Shown here in pieces: positions 1 to 6,339 of a stretch of DNA of 9,694 nucleotides. How positions within the stretch are numbered: the stretch's first letter is position 1; every line of letters begins with the position of its first letter. The notes below the pieces were generated by a model that saw nothing but the letters and a program-made list of their open reading frames with translations, was not told where the DNA came from and searched no databases. The translations under genes and the position numbers were made by a program. The stretch is from Chloroflexota bacterium. Lineage in GTDB: Bacteria > Chloroflexota > Anaerolineae > B4-G1. Location of the stretch: positions 1-9,694 of the forward strand of contig JAAEPW010000688.1 in assembly GCA_024232355.1 (NCBI GenBank), written 5' to 3'.

Positions 1-965
1 ACTCGTTGTCCGTGCTGCTATAGGCCACCCCTGGGCTACCTGCGTTATAGTCGTCCCTCACAGTCGGGGTCGCTTGCGAGTCATCGCCCATATCGCTAAT
101 GCGGAAATCGTTGTCGCCTACATCATTACCCGAGGTGTGGTTGCCAGGGATGCGCTGACCATAGATCTCGTTCTCGTCATTCACCAGTGGGGAGGTGTTG
201 TCGTCGCCGTACCACACCACCAGGTACTCGTTGTTCGTGCTGTGAGCGGCCGCCTGGGGACCATACGCGTCATAGTCGGCCTCCCCATCTGGTCCCATAT
301 CGCTGATGCGAAAGTCGGTTTCCCCCGTCACTTGATCGCCCTCACTGTGGTCACCATGGATGCGCTGTCCAAAGACCTCGGTCTCATTGTTCGCCAGTGA
401 ACCACTGCCAAAGTCTGTGTCATCGTCGCCGTACCATACCACCAGGTACTCCTCGTTGAAGTTGTTGTATGCTGCGCTCGGGTACAAGGCGTCATAGGCG
501 TCGTCCCCATCTGGTCCCATATCGCTGATGCGGAAATCATTGTTGCTCACCTCGGCCCCAGTGGCGGCGTTGATGCGCTGAGCATAGATCTCGTTCTCGT
601 CATTCAAGCCGGTGTCGTCGCCAGACCATACCACCAGGTACTCGTTGGCGCCGCTGTTGTAAGCCACCTGGGGATTCTTTGCGCTATAGTCGACGTCCGC
701 ATCTCCCCCCATATCGCTGATACGAAAGTCGACGCCCATCTCGGCCCCGGTGGCGGCGTTGATGCGTTGGCCCCAGATCTCGAATTCCCCATCTTTCAGC
801 GCGCCACTGCCGAAATCTGTGTCATCATCGCCAGACCACACCACCAGGTACTCGTTGTCGGTGCTGTTGTAGGCCACCCCCGGGGACGAGGCGCCATAGT
901 CGTCCCTAACATTCGGATCCGTTTCCGAGTCATCGCCCATATCGCTGATGCGAAAGTCGTTACTG
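1..965 (-). repeat. Coding tandem repeats with a four-unit super-period
   Basis: Units begin after each SDMG anchor and measure 76, 64, 74 and 69 codons, followed by a fifth partial unit. Units 1 and 3 share the longer GDDDTDFGSG loop, while units 2 and 4 share a shorter NDENEIY form. Unit 5 resembles unit 1 most closely, with both opening GDDS and containing VRDDY. The similarity between nucleotides 60-116 and 909-965 is visible by eye. This suggests a higher-order repeat of 849 bp (four units). Confidence 0.75.
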
Positions 966-1678
966 CCTATCTGTGGATCAACCGTCACGGGGTAGGCGGC
1001 CTGGGCCAGCGCGGCCCCGTCCACCACGATGCGCGTCTCATCGGCTGTCACGTCCATCGTCGCGGGCAACTCGCGCCCGGCGGCGTCAAATACATAGACG
1101 TCGCCCAGGCTGACTGCGCCTTTATCGGTACGCCAGCGCCAGCCCCCTGATGCGGTTTCAAAGACACCATCACTGTTTACGGCGCCCTCAATCACCAGGT
1201 CGGCCCCATCCAGGGCCAGGGGCGCGGGAATGACAAATTGTTGCTCCACGCCGTCTGCCTGAAGCAAGTATTGTTCGACCAGCCCGCCGCGTGGATAGGC
1301 TACCGTGCCGGGCGCGCTGTTGCGGGGCGCTATAGCACCCAGGTCGACGCAGTCCGAGTTGGCACCGGTCAATTGCCAGATCCAGGCTGGGCCACCGCGC
1401 CGGGGAGTAAAGGTCAGCCCGGCGGGACTAAAAGTTGCATTGTGCTGAGGGTGATGCGCCTCGTAGCCATCGCCGGTCGCGACCAGGTCGTTGACGGCCA
1501 GGGCCACGGCTTGCTCGGCAGAGATGGCGGGGGACGCGGTGTGCAAGGTGGCAGCGATGCCCGCCTTGTCCAAATCGTCCGGGCCTACGGCTTGGGCCAG
1601 GCCCACAAACAGCAATAGCATTGCGGCCAGGGCCAAACCAACTGGGAACATTAATCGTTGATACAGGTTGTGTCTCAT
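1..1678 (-). CDS. Large secreted Asp-rich repeat protein, C-terminus cut by window edge
   Basis: The frame is open without a stop from ATG 1678 to the window start, giving 559 codons. AAGGAG lies 9 nt before the ATG. Residues 1-30 are a Sec signal peptide with a hydrophobic core and a likely cleavage after AQA. Residues 31-238 form a non-repetitive domain ending in YPVTVDPQIG. From about residue 240 there are units of 64-76 residues, each with DFRISDMG, then an Asp-rich turn, a [VA]AY-NEYLVVW strand pair, GDDDT-like acidic loops and an E[IV][YWF][GA]QRI strand. SDMG anchors are encoded near 939, 711, 519, 297 and 90. The alternation of beta-strands and acidic loops suggests a beta-propeller or similar all-beta extracellular fold, possibly Ca-binding; that is inference. 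No enzymatic motif is visible. The real C-terminus lies outside the window and may carry the same tail as the protein at 1976-4336. Function is unknown; a surface or extracellular role is likely. Confidence 0.85.
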   Translation of the reverse strand, partial: MRHNLYQRLMFPVGLALAAMLLLFVGLAQAVGPDDLDKAGIAATLHTASPAISAEQAVALAVNDLVATGDGYEAHHPQHNATFSPAGLTFTPRRGGPAWIWQLTGANSDCVDLGAIAPRNSAPGTVAYPRGGLVEQYLLQADGVEQQFVIPAPLALDGADLVIEGAVNSDGVFETASGGWRWRTDKGAVSLGDVYVFDAAGRELPATMDVTADETRIVVDGAALAQAAYPVTVDPQIGSNDFRISDMGDDSETDPNVRDDYGASSPGVAYNSTDNEYLVVWSGDDDTDFGSGALKDGEFEIWGQRINAATGAEMGVDFRISDMGGDADVDYSAKNPQVAYNSGANEYLVVWSGDDTGLNDENEIYAQRINAATGAEVSNNDFRISDMGPDGDDAYDALYPSAAYNNFNEEYLVVWYGDDDTDFGSGSLANNETEVFGQRIHGDHSEGDQVTGETDFRISDMGPDGEADYDAYGPQAAAHSTNNEYLVVWYGDDNTSPLVNDENEIYGQRIPGNHTSGNDVGDNDFRISDMGDDSQATPTVRDDYNAGSPGVAYSSTDNE

Positions 1679-1859
1679 TTCGTTTTTCTCCTTGTATATA
1701 TACTGTTGGAGATGTGTCATCCCCTATCCAATAACGGGCCGGTTGTACAAGTTACAGACAATTCAGAACAGTGATACGATTTGGTTGGCAATCGGAAACA
1801 CGCTTATCCTTTGAGGTTCGGCCTCGTTTGAAAGACTGTTTCCTCGCCCCTATACATAT

Positions 1860-1892
1860 ATTATATCGACAAACGTCACAAGAACGTCACAA
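1860..1892 (-). promoter_or_regulatory. Candidate activator-dependent promoter A
   Basis: On the minus strand two direct 11-mers, TTGTGACGTTC (1892-1882) and TTGTGACGTTT (1881-1871), abut each other. GTCGA and then a perfect TATAAT hexamer (1865-1860) follow. No good -35 hexamer sits 16-18 nt upstream of TATAAT. Tandem 11-bp direct repeats replacing the -35 box are typical of OmpR/PhoB-family regulator sites. That family assignment is inference. The likely target is the repeat protein starting at 1678. Confidence 0.45.
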
Positions 1893-1943
1893 ACACGGAT
1901 TCTTTTCAATGACCCAACTAGAAATCGTCCCCTTTTGCTACCA
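1866..1943 (-). repeat. 78-bp intergenic repeat, copy A
   Basis: It matches 5094-5171 in the same orientation at 72 of 78 positions, without gaps. The 46 nt at the low-coordinate end are identical. The six mismatches, all transitions, lie in the other 32 nt. The identical part contains the tandem 11-mers. Both copies lie in non-coding gaps and read towards minus-strand genes. Confidence 0.9.
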
Positions 1944-1975
1944 GATACTTTTCCCCGCAAACCAGCACAGTGGAG

Positions 1976-4336
1976 CTACTGATTTCGTATCACGAGGGGC
2001 AAGTAAATGGCGAAATCTATAGCGGTAAAGGTAGCCGTAACCTGTTTGTCCGTATCCATCGTCACCACGCAGTCACCCACACCGCCGCACCCTGCCCCGC
2101 TCCAACCGTCAAAGGTCGAGTTTGAGCTGGCGGTGGCCGTGATCGACACCGCCGCGCCATCCAGGTAAAAATGTGTTCCCACGGACGGGTCCAGCGTGCC
2201 CGTGCCTGTACCGGCTGTCGTCACCGTCAGCGTGTAGATTGTCCCGTACTCGTAGGCCCCCACGTCGCAAGGATCGAGCCGGTGCACGCCCCGTTGGTCG
2301 GTGAGGATGCCCGACAGGCAATCGCCGGCGCCGTGGGGCGGGCTGCTCGCTGCGATGGCGTGGACCAAGGTGCCCCGGTCCTCAGCCAGGTTCGCCAGCT
2401 CAGGATCAACTCCTTGCTGATCGCCGCTCGGTCCGAGCCCGCAGGTGAAATCGTCAGCTATGTTGTTGCCCTGGGATGTGATAGCGCCCGAGTCACAGTT
2501 CCACGGGCTGTTGTAGGCGATGATGGTGTTCTTGGCCCGGATAGAGCCTGTTCCTGTGATGCCATAGCCGGTAGGGGCAGCGGTGTTGCTGGCAACCGTC
2601 GTATAGGTCAACAGCATGGTCCCACTGGCGTTGAATAACGCGCTGCCGTTTGGGGCGCCATTGCCGCTGATGGTGGTGTTGACCAAGGTCAGCATGTGAT
2701 AATTTGTTCCATCGGTGTCGTGGTAGACGCCTCCGCCTTGCGCGTTGGCCTGGTTGCCCACGATCTGTCCGCGCTCCAGCGTCACGTTGCCCTTGGCGGC
2801 GTACAACCCGCCGCCGTATTCGGCGCTGTTGCTGATGATTCGCCCGCCTGTGATCAGTGTGCTGTACCCTAAAAGGCCGGCATACACACCCCCGCCATAT
2901 TGAGTCGCGTGATTGTCGACGATCTCTGCTCCCAGCAGGTCAAAGTTGCCTGTTGGGATGCACAGCCCACCGCCACGGTGGGCCTGATTTTCCATGATTT
3001 GCCCGCCGTTCAGGCTCACCAAGTTCGAGGGGGCGCTGCTATATAGCCCGCCGCCGCCGTCATTGGTGTTTGTCCCCTGGGCTTCGTTGTAGGCTATCAG
3101 TCCACCGGTCTGGGTAACGGCGGCGGCGTAGTATAGATATATCCCTCCTCCATTTTCTCCGGCGGTGTTGCTCAAGATCTGCCCGCCGCCCAAGGTGACT
3201 TTGCCCCATTCGACATGCATTCCACCACCGTGCCTTGCGGCGTTGTTTTCGGCGATGGTGTGATTGCCGGTCTGGATGAGGGTAGCGCCACTTGCGCCAA
3301 CGTAAATACCACCGCCGCCATACGAGTTGTTAATGGTAACCACGCTGGTAACCTTATTGTGGACGATCTGCCCGTCGTTCAGTATGGCAGTGCCGCGCGT
3401 AAGGTGAATGCCTCCGCCTCTCTCATCGGCGGTATTGTAAGCGATGATGCTCTGGCCCGTCTGGGTAAAGGCTCCATCGACAAACAGACCACCGCCACTG
3501 TTGTTGGCGGTGTTGCTGAGAATCGCCCCCCCACTCAACGTACCAGCGCCATAAAGATACACACCGCCGCCTCTAGCGCTGGCGGTGTTGCTGACGATTT
3601 GCACCCCACTCAACGTGACGTTGCTCTGCTCGACATACACGCCTCCGCCATGGACAGCGGTGTTGCTGACGATCCGCCCGCCACGCAACAGCGCCCGGGC
3701 GTCACCAGAGACAGAGATTCCACCTCCACTATAGCCAGTCTCGTTGTCAGCCACCAGGCAGTCCCCGTCCAGCGTGAGGGTGGCGTCGGACCCAGTCAAG
3801 GCAACCCCCCCGCCGCCAGAAGCAGCGGTGTTGCTGACCACGGCCACGTTGATCAGGGTCAGATCGCCTCCCCTGCTATCGATGCCGCCGCCCGCGCTGG
3901 CGCTGGCGCCTCCATATATGGTCACGCCAGAGATAACCACCGTCGGAACCCCATCATCGATATAGAGCACCCGGTCAATTCCGTCGGCGTTGATAAAGGT
4001 GTTCTGTGGGCCGTTGCCCGTGATGGTGAGGGCATAGTTAGACGTGACGTCCAGGTCGTCACGTTCGGGGTCGCCGCTTCCGCTGGTTAGCGATAGGATA
4101 AAAGTACCGCTTCCCAACTCGATGGTGTTGGCCTGGCCGTTTCCGTTGGCGACAATGATGGCCTCCCGCAGCGAGCAGTCGCCGTCACATGTGCCATCGG
4201 CGCTATCGGTGAATTTGGTCACCGTGAGATTAGCCTCGGGAGCGGCGACCGCGAGAGTCGCCTCCAGGGACCAAAGCAGGGCCAGGGTCAGCCCCAGGCC
4301 AAGAGCAAAGACTGTCAGTAGTTTTTTGGTATGCAT
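1976..4336 (-). CDS. Secreted CSLREA/parallel beta-helix protein with InlB-like repeat
   Basis: This is a complete 786-residue protein, with GAAGGAG placed well before ATG 4336. Residues 1-32 are a Sec signal peptide. TVTKFTDSADGTC and CSLREAI (54-60) mark the CSLREA-type N-terminal motif. Residues of about 85-600 are irregular repeats of the form NTA-GGGIY-VTL-GGQI-SN, each about 20-30 residues, typical of right-handed parallel beta-helices and polymorphic outer-membrane-like proteins. About 600-697 resembles the closing segment of such proteins, with DPELANL, LTDQRG and CDVGAYEYG. Residues 701-772 match an InlB-type/Flg_new beta domain, with FDGWSG-GC and V-ATF. The protein ends in IYLPLVIRNQ (777-786), a tail I recognise from Chloroflexota exported proteins. 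It is probably exposed at the cell surface or released. No catalytic site is visible, so a role in adhesion or polysaccharide contact is only a guess. Confidence 0.93.
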   Translation of the reverse strand: MHTKKLLTVFALGLGLTLALLWSLEATLAVAAPEANLTVTKFTDSADGTCDGDCSLREAIIVANGNGQANTIELGSGTFILSLTSGSGDPERDDLDVTSNYALTITGNGPQNTFINADGIDRVLYIDDGVPTVVISGVTIYGGASASAGGGIDSRGGDLTLINVAVVSNTAASGGGGVALTGSDATLTLDGDCLVADNETGYSGGGISVSGDARALLRGGRIVSNTAVHGGGVYVEQSNVTLSGVQIVSNTASARGGGVYLYGAGTLSGGAILSNTANNSGGGLFVDGAFTQTGQSIIAYNTADERGGGIHLTRGTAILNDGQIVHNKVTSVVTINNSYGGGGIYVGASGATLIQTGNHTIAENNAARHGGGMHVEWGKVTLGGGQILSNTAGENGGGIYLYYAAAVTQTGGLIAYNEAQGTNTNDGGGGLYSSAPSNLVSLNGGQIMENQAHRGGGLCIPTGNFDLLGAEIVDNHATQYGGGVYAGLLGYSTLITGGRIISNSAEYGGGLYAAKGNVTLERGQIVGNQANAQGGGVYHDTDGTNYHMLTLVNTTISGNGAPNGSALFNASGTMLLTYTTVASNTAAPTGYGITGTGSIRAKNTIIAYNSPWNCDSGAITSQGNNIADDFTCGLGPSGDQQGVDPELANLAEDRGTLVHAIAASSPPHGAGDCLSGILTDQRGVHRLDPCDVGAYEYGTIYTLTVTTAGTGTGTLDPSVGTHFYLDGAAVSITATASSNSTFDGWSGAGCGGVGDCVVTMDTDKQVTATFTAIDFAIYLPLVIRNQ

Positions 4337-4363
4337 GGTATTTCTCCTTCGAAAGTAGTAAAT

Positions 4364-4388
4364 GGCAAAAAAGATTGATTTTCTTGCC
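4364..4388 (-). other. A/T-rich inverted repeat between the membrane protein and beta-helix genes
   Basis: GGCAAGAAAA and CTTTTTTGCC can pair as an imperfect stem around a TCAAT loop, in the 53-nt gap between two minus-strand genes. No T-run follows, so it is a weak candidate for a pause site or partial terminator, or an mRNA processing site. Confidence 0.25.
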
Positions 4389-4389
4389 G

Positions 4390-4791
4390 CTACTGATAGA
4401 CGTCCATCACAACCTGTGTTGGGTCCGATGGATGAATCTTGACCGACACTTGAACACCCGGCTGAAACTGTGGAATGTTGACCATCGGGATGACGGCCTT
4501 TGCCTGAGCACGGTAGGGCGCGCCTCCGGGTGGCTGAACCTCCAGGTCAAATAGAATCTGCGGTTGATTATTCAGCATCACACCGGTCTGCCGCACGCTC
4601 ACGATCTTGGCCTGTGCGGGTATCCCATTTTGCAGGACGCCGCGATTGGGGCCAATCGTCTTGTTGATCATTCGTCTGGCGAATATCGTGATCCCGATCG
4701 TCAGTGCAATAGACAGCACTGTGCCTCCGCAGACGGCGAGCACGACAAATATAGATGTACCAGCTAATAGTTGTGTTATTTCGGGTGGCAT
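4390..4791 (-). CDS. Small single-pass membrane protein of unknown function
   Basis: The product has 133 residues, and AAGGAG precedes ATG 4791 at good spacing. Residues 13-37 form one strongly hydrophobic helix followed by positive charges (ARRMINK), so the C-terminal part is probably cytoplasmic. Residues 50-133 look like a small beta-rich domain, with GIPAQAKIVSVRQTG, an ILFDLEVQPPGGAPY strand pair and a VSVKIHPSDPTQVVMD ending. This pattern resembles small DUF3592-like membrane proteins common in Actinobacteria and Chloroflexota; the match is from memory and not certain. It lies 53 nt upstream of the beta-helix gene and may share its transcript. No enzymatic residues are apparent. Confidence 0.8.
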   Translation of the reverse strand: MPPEITQLLAGTSIFVVLAVCGGTVLSIALTIGITIFARRMINKTIGPNRGVLQNGIPAQAKIVSVRQTGVMLNNQPQILFDLEVQPPGGAPYRAQAKAVIPMVNIPQFQPGVQVSVKIHPSDPTQVVMDVYQ

Positions 4792-4991
4792 CGTTTTGCT
4801 CCTTGTATGTAGTATTTTTTGGGGGACGCTGCCCCCTGCCCAGTGAATAGAAACTGTTTGAAAACAAACCTAGACACTATCCATCCCAAACCCACCATCG
4901 CTGAACTCATCGAACCGGCGCGGCTACACGTCATCGCGGTAGCAATTTGTTCATCGCACTTTGGTTGCACTGCGTCTACCATCTTTGCCAT
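4776..4991 (-). CDS. Possible 71-codon gene overlapping the next start
   Basis: An ATG at 4991 (MAKMVDAVQPKCDEQIATAM) opens a frame that ends in TAA 16 nt inside the following membrane-protein gene, an overlap common in coupled genes. The first 42 residues look protein-like, with an acidic and polar start and then a hydrophobic SSAMVGLGWIVSRFVF stretch. The last 25 residues run through a GC hairpin and the ribosome-binding site of the next gene and look less natural. No good Shine-Dalgarno precedes the ATG. It starts about 90 nt downstream of promoter candidate B, a more usual leader length than the 290 nt to the gene at 4791. It could be a small real gene, a degraded one, or chance. Confidence 0.3.
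   Translation of the reverse strand: MAKMVDAVQPKCDEQIATAMTCSRAGSMSSAMVGLGWIVSRFVFKQFLFTGQGAASPKKYYIQGAKRCHPK
4821..4836 (-). other. Short GC hairpin in the leader of the membrane-protein gene
   Basis: Five G and five C pair around a six-base loop, with an A-run on its 3' side in the minus-strand transcript. It stands about 30 nt upstream of ATG 4791 and close to the AAGGAG. It could affect access to the ribosome-binding site. It is not a terminator in this orientation because no T-run follows it. Confidence 0.3.
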
Positions 4992-5086
4992 TTGTTTTCT
5001 AGTTTTTTCGTCTCTGAAAAGTTACTTCTCAAAAAATTGGGGTAGCAGTATAGTCTTGGTAGCACCTATTCAAACATTGCATAAAC

Positions 5087-5120
5087 ATCATAGTCGACAA
5101 ACGTCACAAGAACGTCACAA
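5087..5120 (-). promoter_or_regulatory. Candidate activator-dependent promoter B
   Basis: The same two direct 11-mers as in copy A occur at 5120-5110 and 5109-5099 on the minus strand. After GTCGAC comes TATGAT (5092-5087), one mismatch from the consensus -10. The hexamer lies outside the 78-bp repeat in both copies, so its recurrence at nearly the same spacing supports a promoter. The likely target is the gene at 4791, possibly together with the doubtful ORF and the beta-helix gene. Confidence 0.4.
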
Positions 5121-5171
5121 ACACGGATTCTTTTCAATGGCCCAACTAGAAATTGCCTCTTTTTGTTACCA
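5094..5171 (-). repeat. 78-bp intergenic repeat, copy B
   Basis: This is the partner of 1866-1943 in the same orientation, with 72 of 78 positions equal. It begins 24 nt beyond the ancestral stop of the decayed hydrolase copy. No similar sequence follows the intact hydrolase, so it is not part of the hydrolase duplication. Confidence 0.9.
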
Positions 5172-5195
5172 AACTCACAAACACTGAAATGGACC

Positions 5196-6303
5196 TCAAT
5201 CTTTGTTTAGCAATAGTGCCAAAAATCGATCCACACAGCCAAGTCTTGCTTCCCTTGAATGAGCAGAGTAGGCGGGCAACCAGGATGAACGTGGGTGATG
5301 GGTGAGGCAAGTTGATAAGCGTCGGGCACGTCCTGGGGATGGCCACCCAACACGATATCCAACCGGCCAGCATCACGCATATTCTTGGGGGAATCTGGGC
5401 CAATGGACACTGGCGGCAGGCCTACCATTTGTTGTTGATTCAAATGCTGATAGAAAGCCAGCAAGTCTGTGGGGCCATAGTAGGAGATTACGCCGTACAC
5501 GGATAGATCGGTGCTTTTCACATCCTCCGGTGTTAACTCGGGATGTTGAGGCGCATATTCTGCTAGCAAGGCAAGATGTCCGTCCGCAGAACCGCCCCCT
5601 AGAACGATCTTTGCCAGGTTTACCCCATAGCGGGATGCGTTGGTCTTTATCCAGGCAATCGCGCGTTTGACGTCTCCGATTCTGCCATAGATATTCGCTT
5701 TAGGACAAAGACGATAAGTGACATCCATCACTGTATGGCCCTGTGCTACCAGGTGACGATAGAAAGGCCTGGTGCCAAAGTCTTTATCCCCTATCCACCA
5801 GCCGCTTCCGTGAAAGTAGATGAATGCCAGGCCAGAAACGTTGCCGTCGGCCGGACGCCAAACGTCACGGAGCAATTCCCGTTCCGTACCGGGAATTGCC
5901 CAAAAAGCGAGATCGCGCTCACAGGAAGGCTCCGGATATGCTTTCATCTTTAAAAACCATTTCCAGCGATTTTGAACCATATATTTGGCTTGCCGAGGCT
6001 ATATTTGGTCTACCCAGACGGCGCCACAGGCTTTTTCAAAACCAGTGTGATCCTGGGCACATCGCCAGACATATCAGATCATCATGCCAGCGCTAACAAT
6101 CCCCATCGGAATAGCCCAGAGAGCTTGACAACCCCACCCAAGTACAGCTCCAACATGCCTATGATAGCCTAAACTGGCGACAATGCTCCTGCGGTCAGTT
6201 TAGGAAACAATACCATCCATCCAAGCGGAGACTTGACTTGATCAAGTAATAGGACGTTCATTAAAAGTGATAAACCTGAAAGAATAGTTGCTAGAATTAT
6301 CAT
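5196..6303 (-). pseudogene. Decayed paralogue of the membrane-anchored HSL-type hydrolase
   Basis: Homology with the intact gene at 7869-9131 runs from ATG 6303 (MIILATILSGLSL shared) to the ancestral TGA at 5196-5198, and covers about 20 nt before the start and 15 nt after the stop. By eye about 78% of residues agree in the best-kept part. The lesions are a TAG where the intact copy has TGG (LSPV*AIIG), then a frameshift after AIIG, TGA for TGG in the third membrane helix (MMI*YVW) and TAG for Leu (DQI*PRQ). The frame from 5980 to 5207 (257 codons) is still open. It retains HGSGWW, but the nucleophile elbow reads GGSAD instead of GGSAG. Near 5236 a deletion of about 140 nt joins the region after LIQGKQD to the last codons out of frame, removing the catalytic His. 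The ribosome-binding site has changed from GGAG to AGAG. A functional enzyme is very unlikely. Confidence 0.9.
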
Positions 6304-6339
6304 GATCATCTCTAAAAATTGTTATCAGAGAAACGCCTA

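Larger units (their letters stand above)
1679..1975. other. Intergenic region between the two secreted-protein genes
   Basis: This 297-nt gap holds copy A of the 78-bp repeat (1866-1943) and a promoter-like element reading to the minus strand. It is followed by an apparent leader of about 175 nt before the ATG at 1678. A short GAGG/CCTC inverted repeat sits near 1812-1824. I see no convincing gene and no T-tailed terminator after the stop at 1976. Confidence 0.6.
4792..5195. other. Intergenic region with repeat copy B and leader
   Basis: This 404-nt gap separates the decayed hydrolase copy from the membrane-protein gene. From high to low coordinates it holds 78-bp repeat copy B, promoter candidate B, the doubtful ORF at 4776-4991 and a GC hairpin at 4821-4836. 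I see nothing else convincing, and no terminator with a T-tail. Confidence 0.55.

Noticed and set aside
74..1618. Several plus-strand frames of 100 residues or more opposite the repeat protein.
   Set aside because: They are antisense to a continuous minus-strand frame with a signal peptide, ribosome-binding site and clear repeats. Their Val/Ile-rich products have no natural starts or family features.
1866..1943. The 78-bp repeat as the 3' end of a duplicated coding gene, since both copies can be read as a short peptide ending in TAG.
   Set aside because: The mismatches change most of the codons in that frame, while the stretch after the stop is the part that is perfectly conserved. This argues against protein coding.
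3215..4090. A 291-codon plus-strand frame inside the beta-helix gene.
   Set aside because: It mirrors the regular GGG/NTA codon repeats of the minus-strand gene, which has the CSLREA motif, signal peptide and ribosome-binding site. The shadow frame has none.
4821..4836. GC hairpin beside a run of six T as an intrinsic terminator.
   Set aside because: The T-run lies on the 5' side of the stem on the plus strand. On the minus strand, where the genes lie, the stem is followed by A, so neither direction has the required stem followed by T-run.
1866..5171. The two 78-bp copies as the ends of an insertion sequence or composite transposon.
   Set aside because: The copies are direct, lack terminal inverted repeats and target-site duplications I could see, and enclose no transposase or recombinase gene.
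6236..6247. Perfect 12-bp palindrome ACTTGATCAAGT as a possible operator.
   Set aside because: It lies inside the decayed hydrolase, with no promoter beside it and no second copy seen. The surrounding bases align with the intact gene only partly, so chance is the simplest reading.
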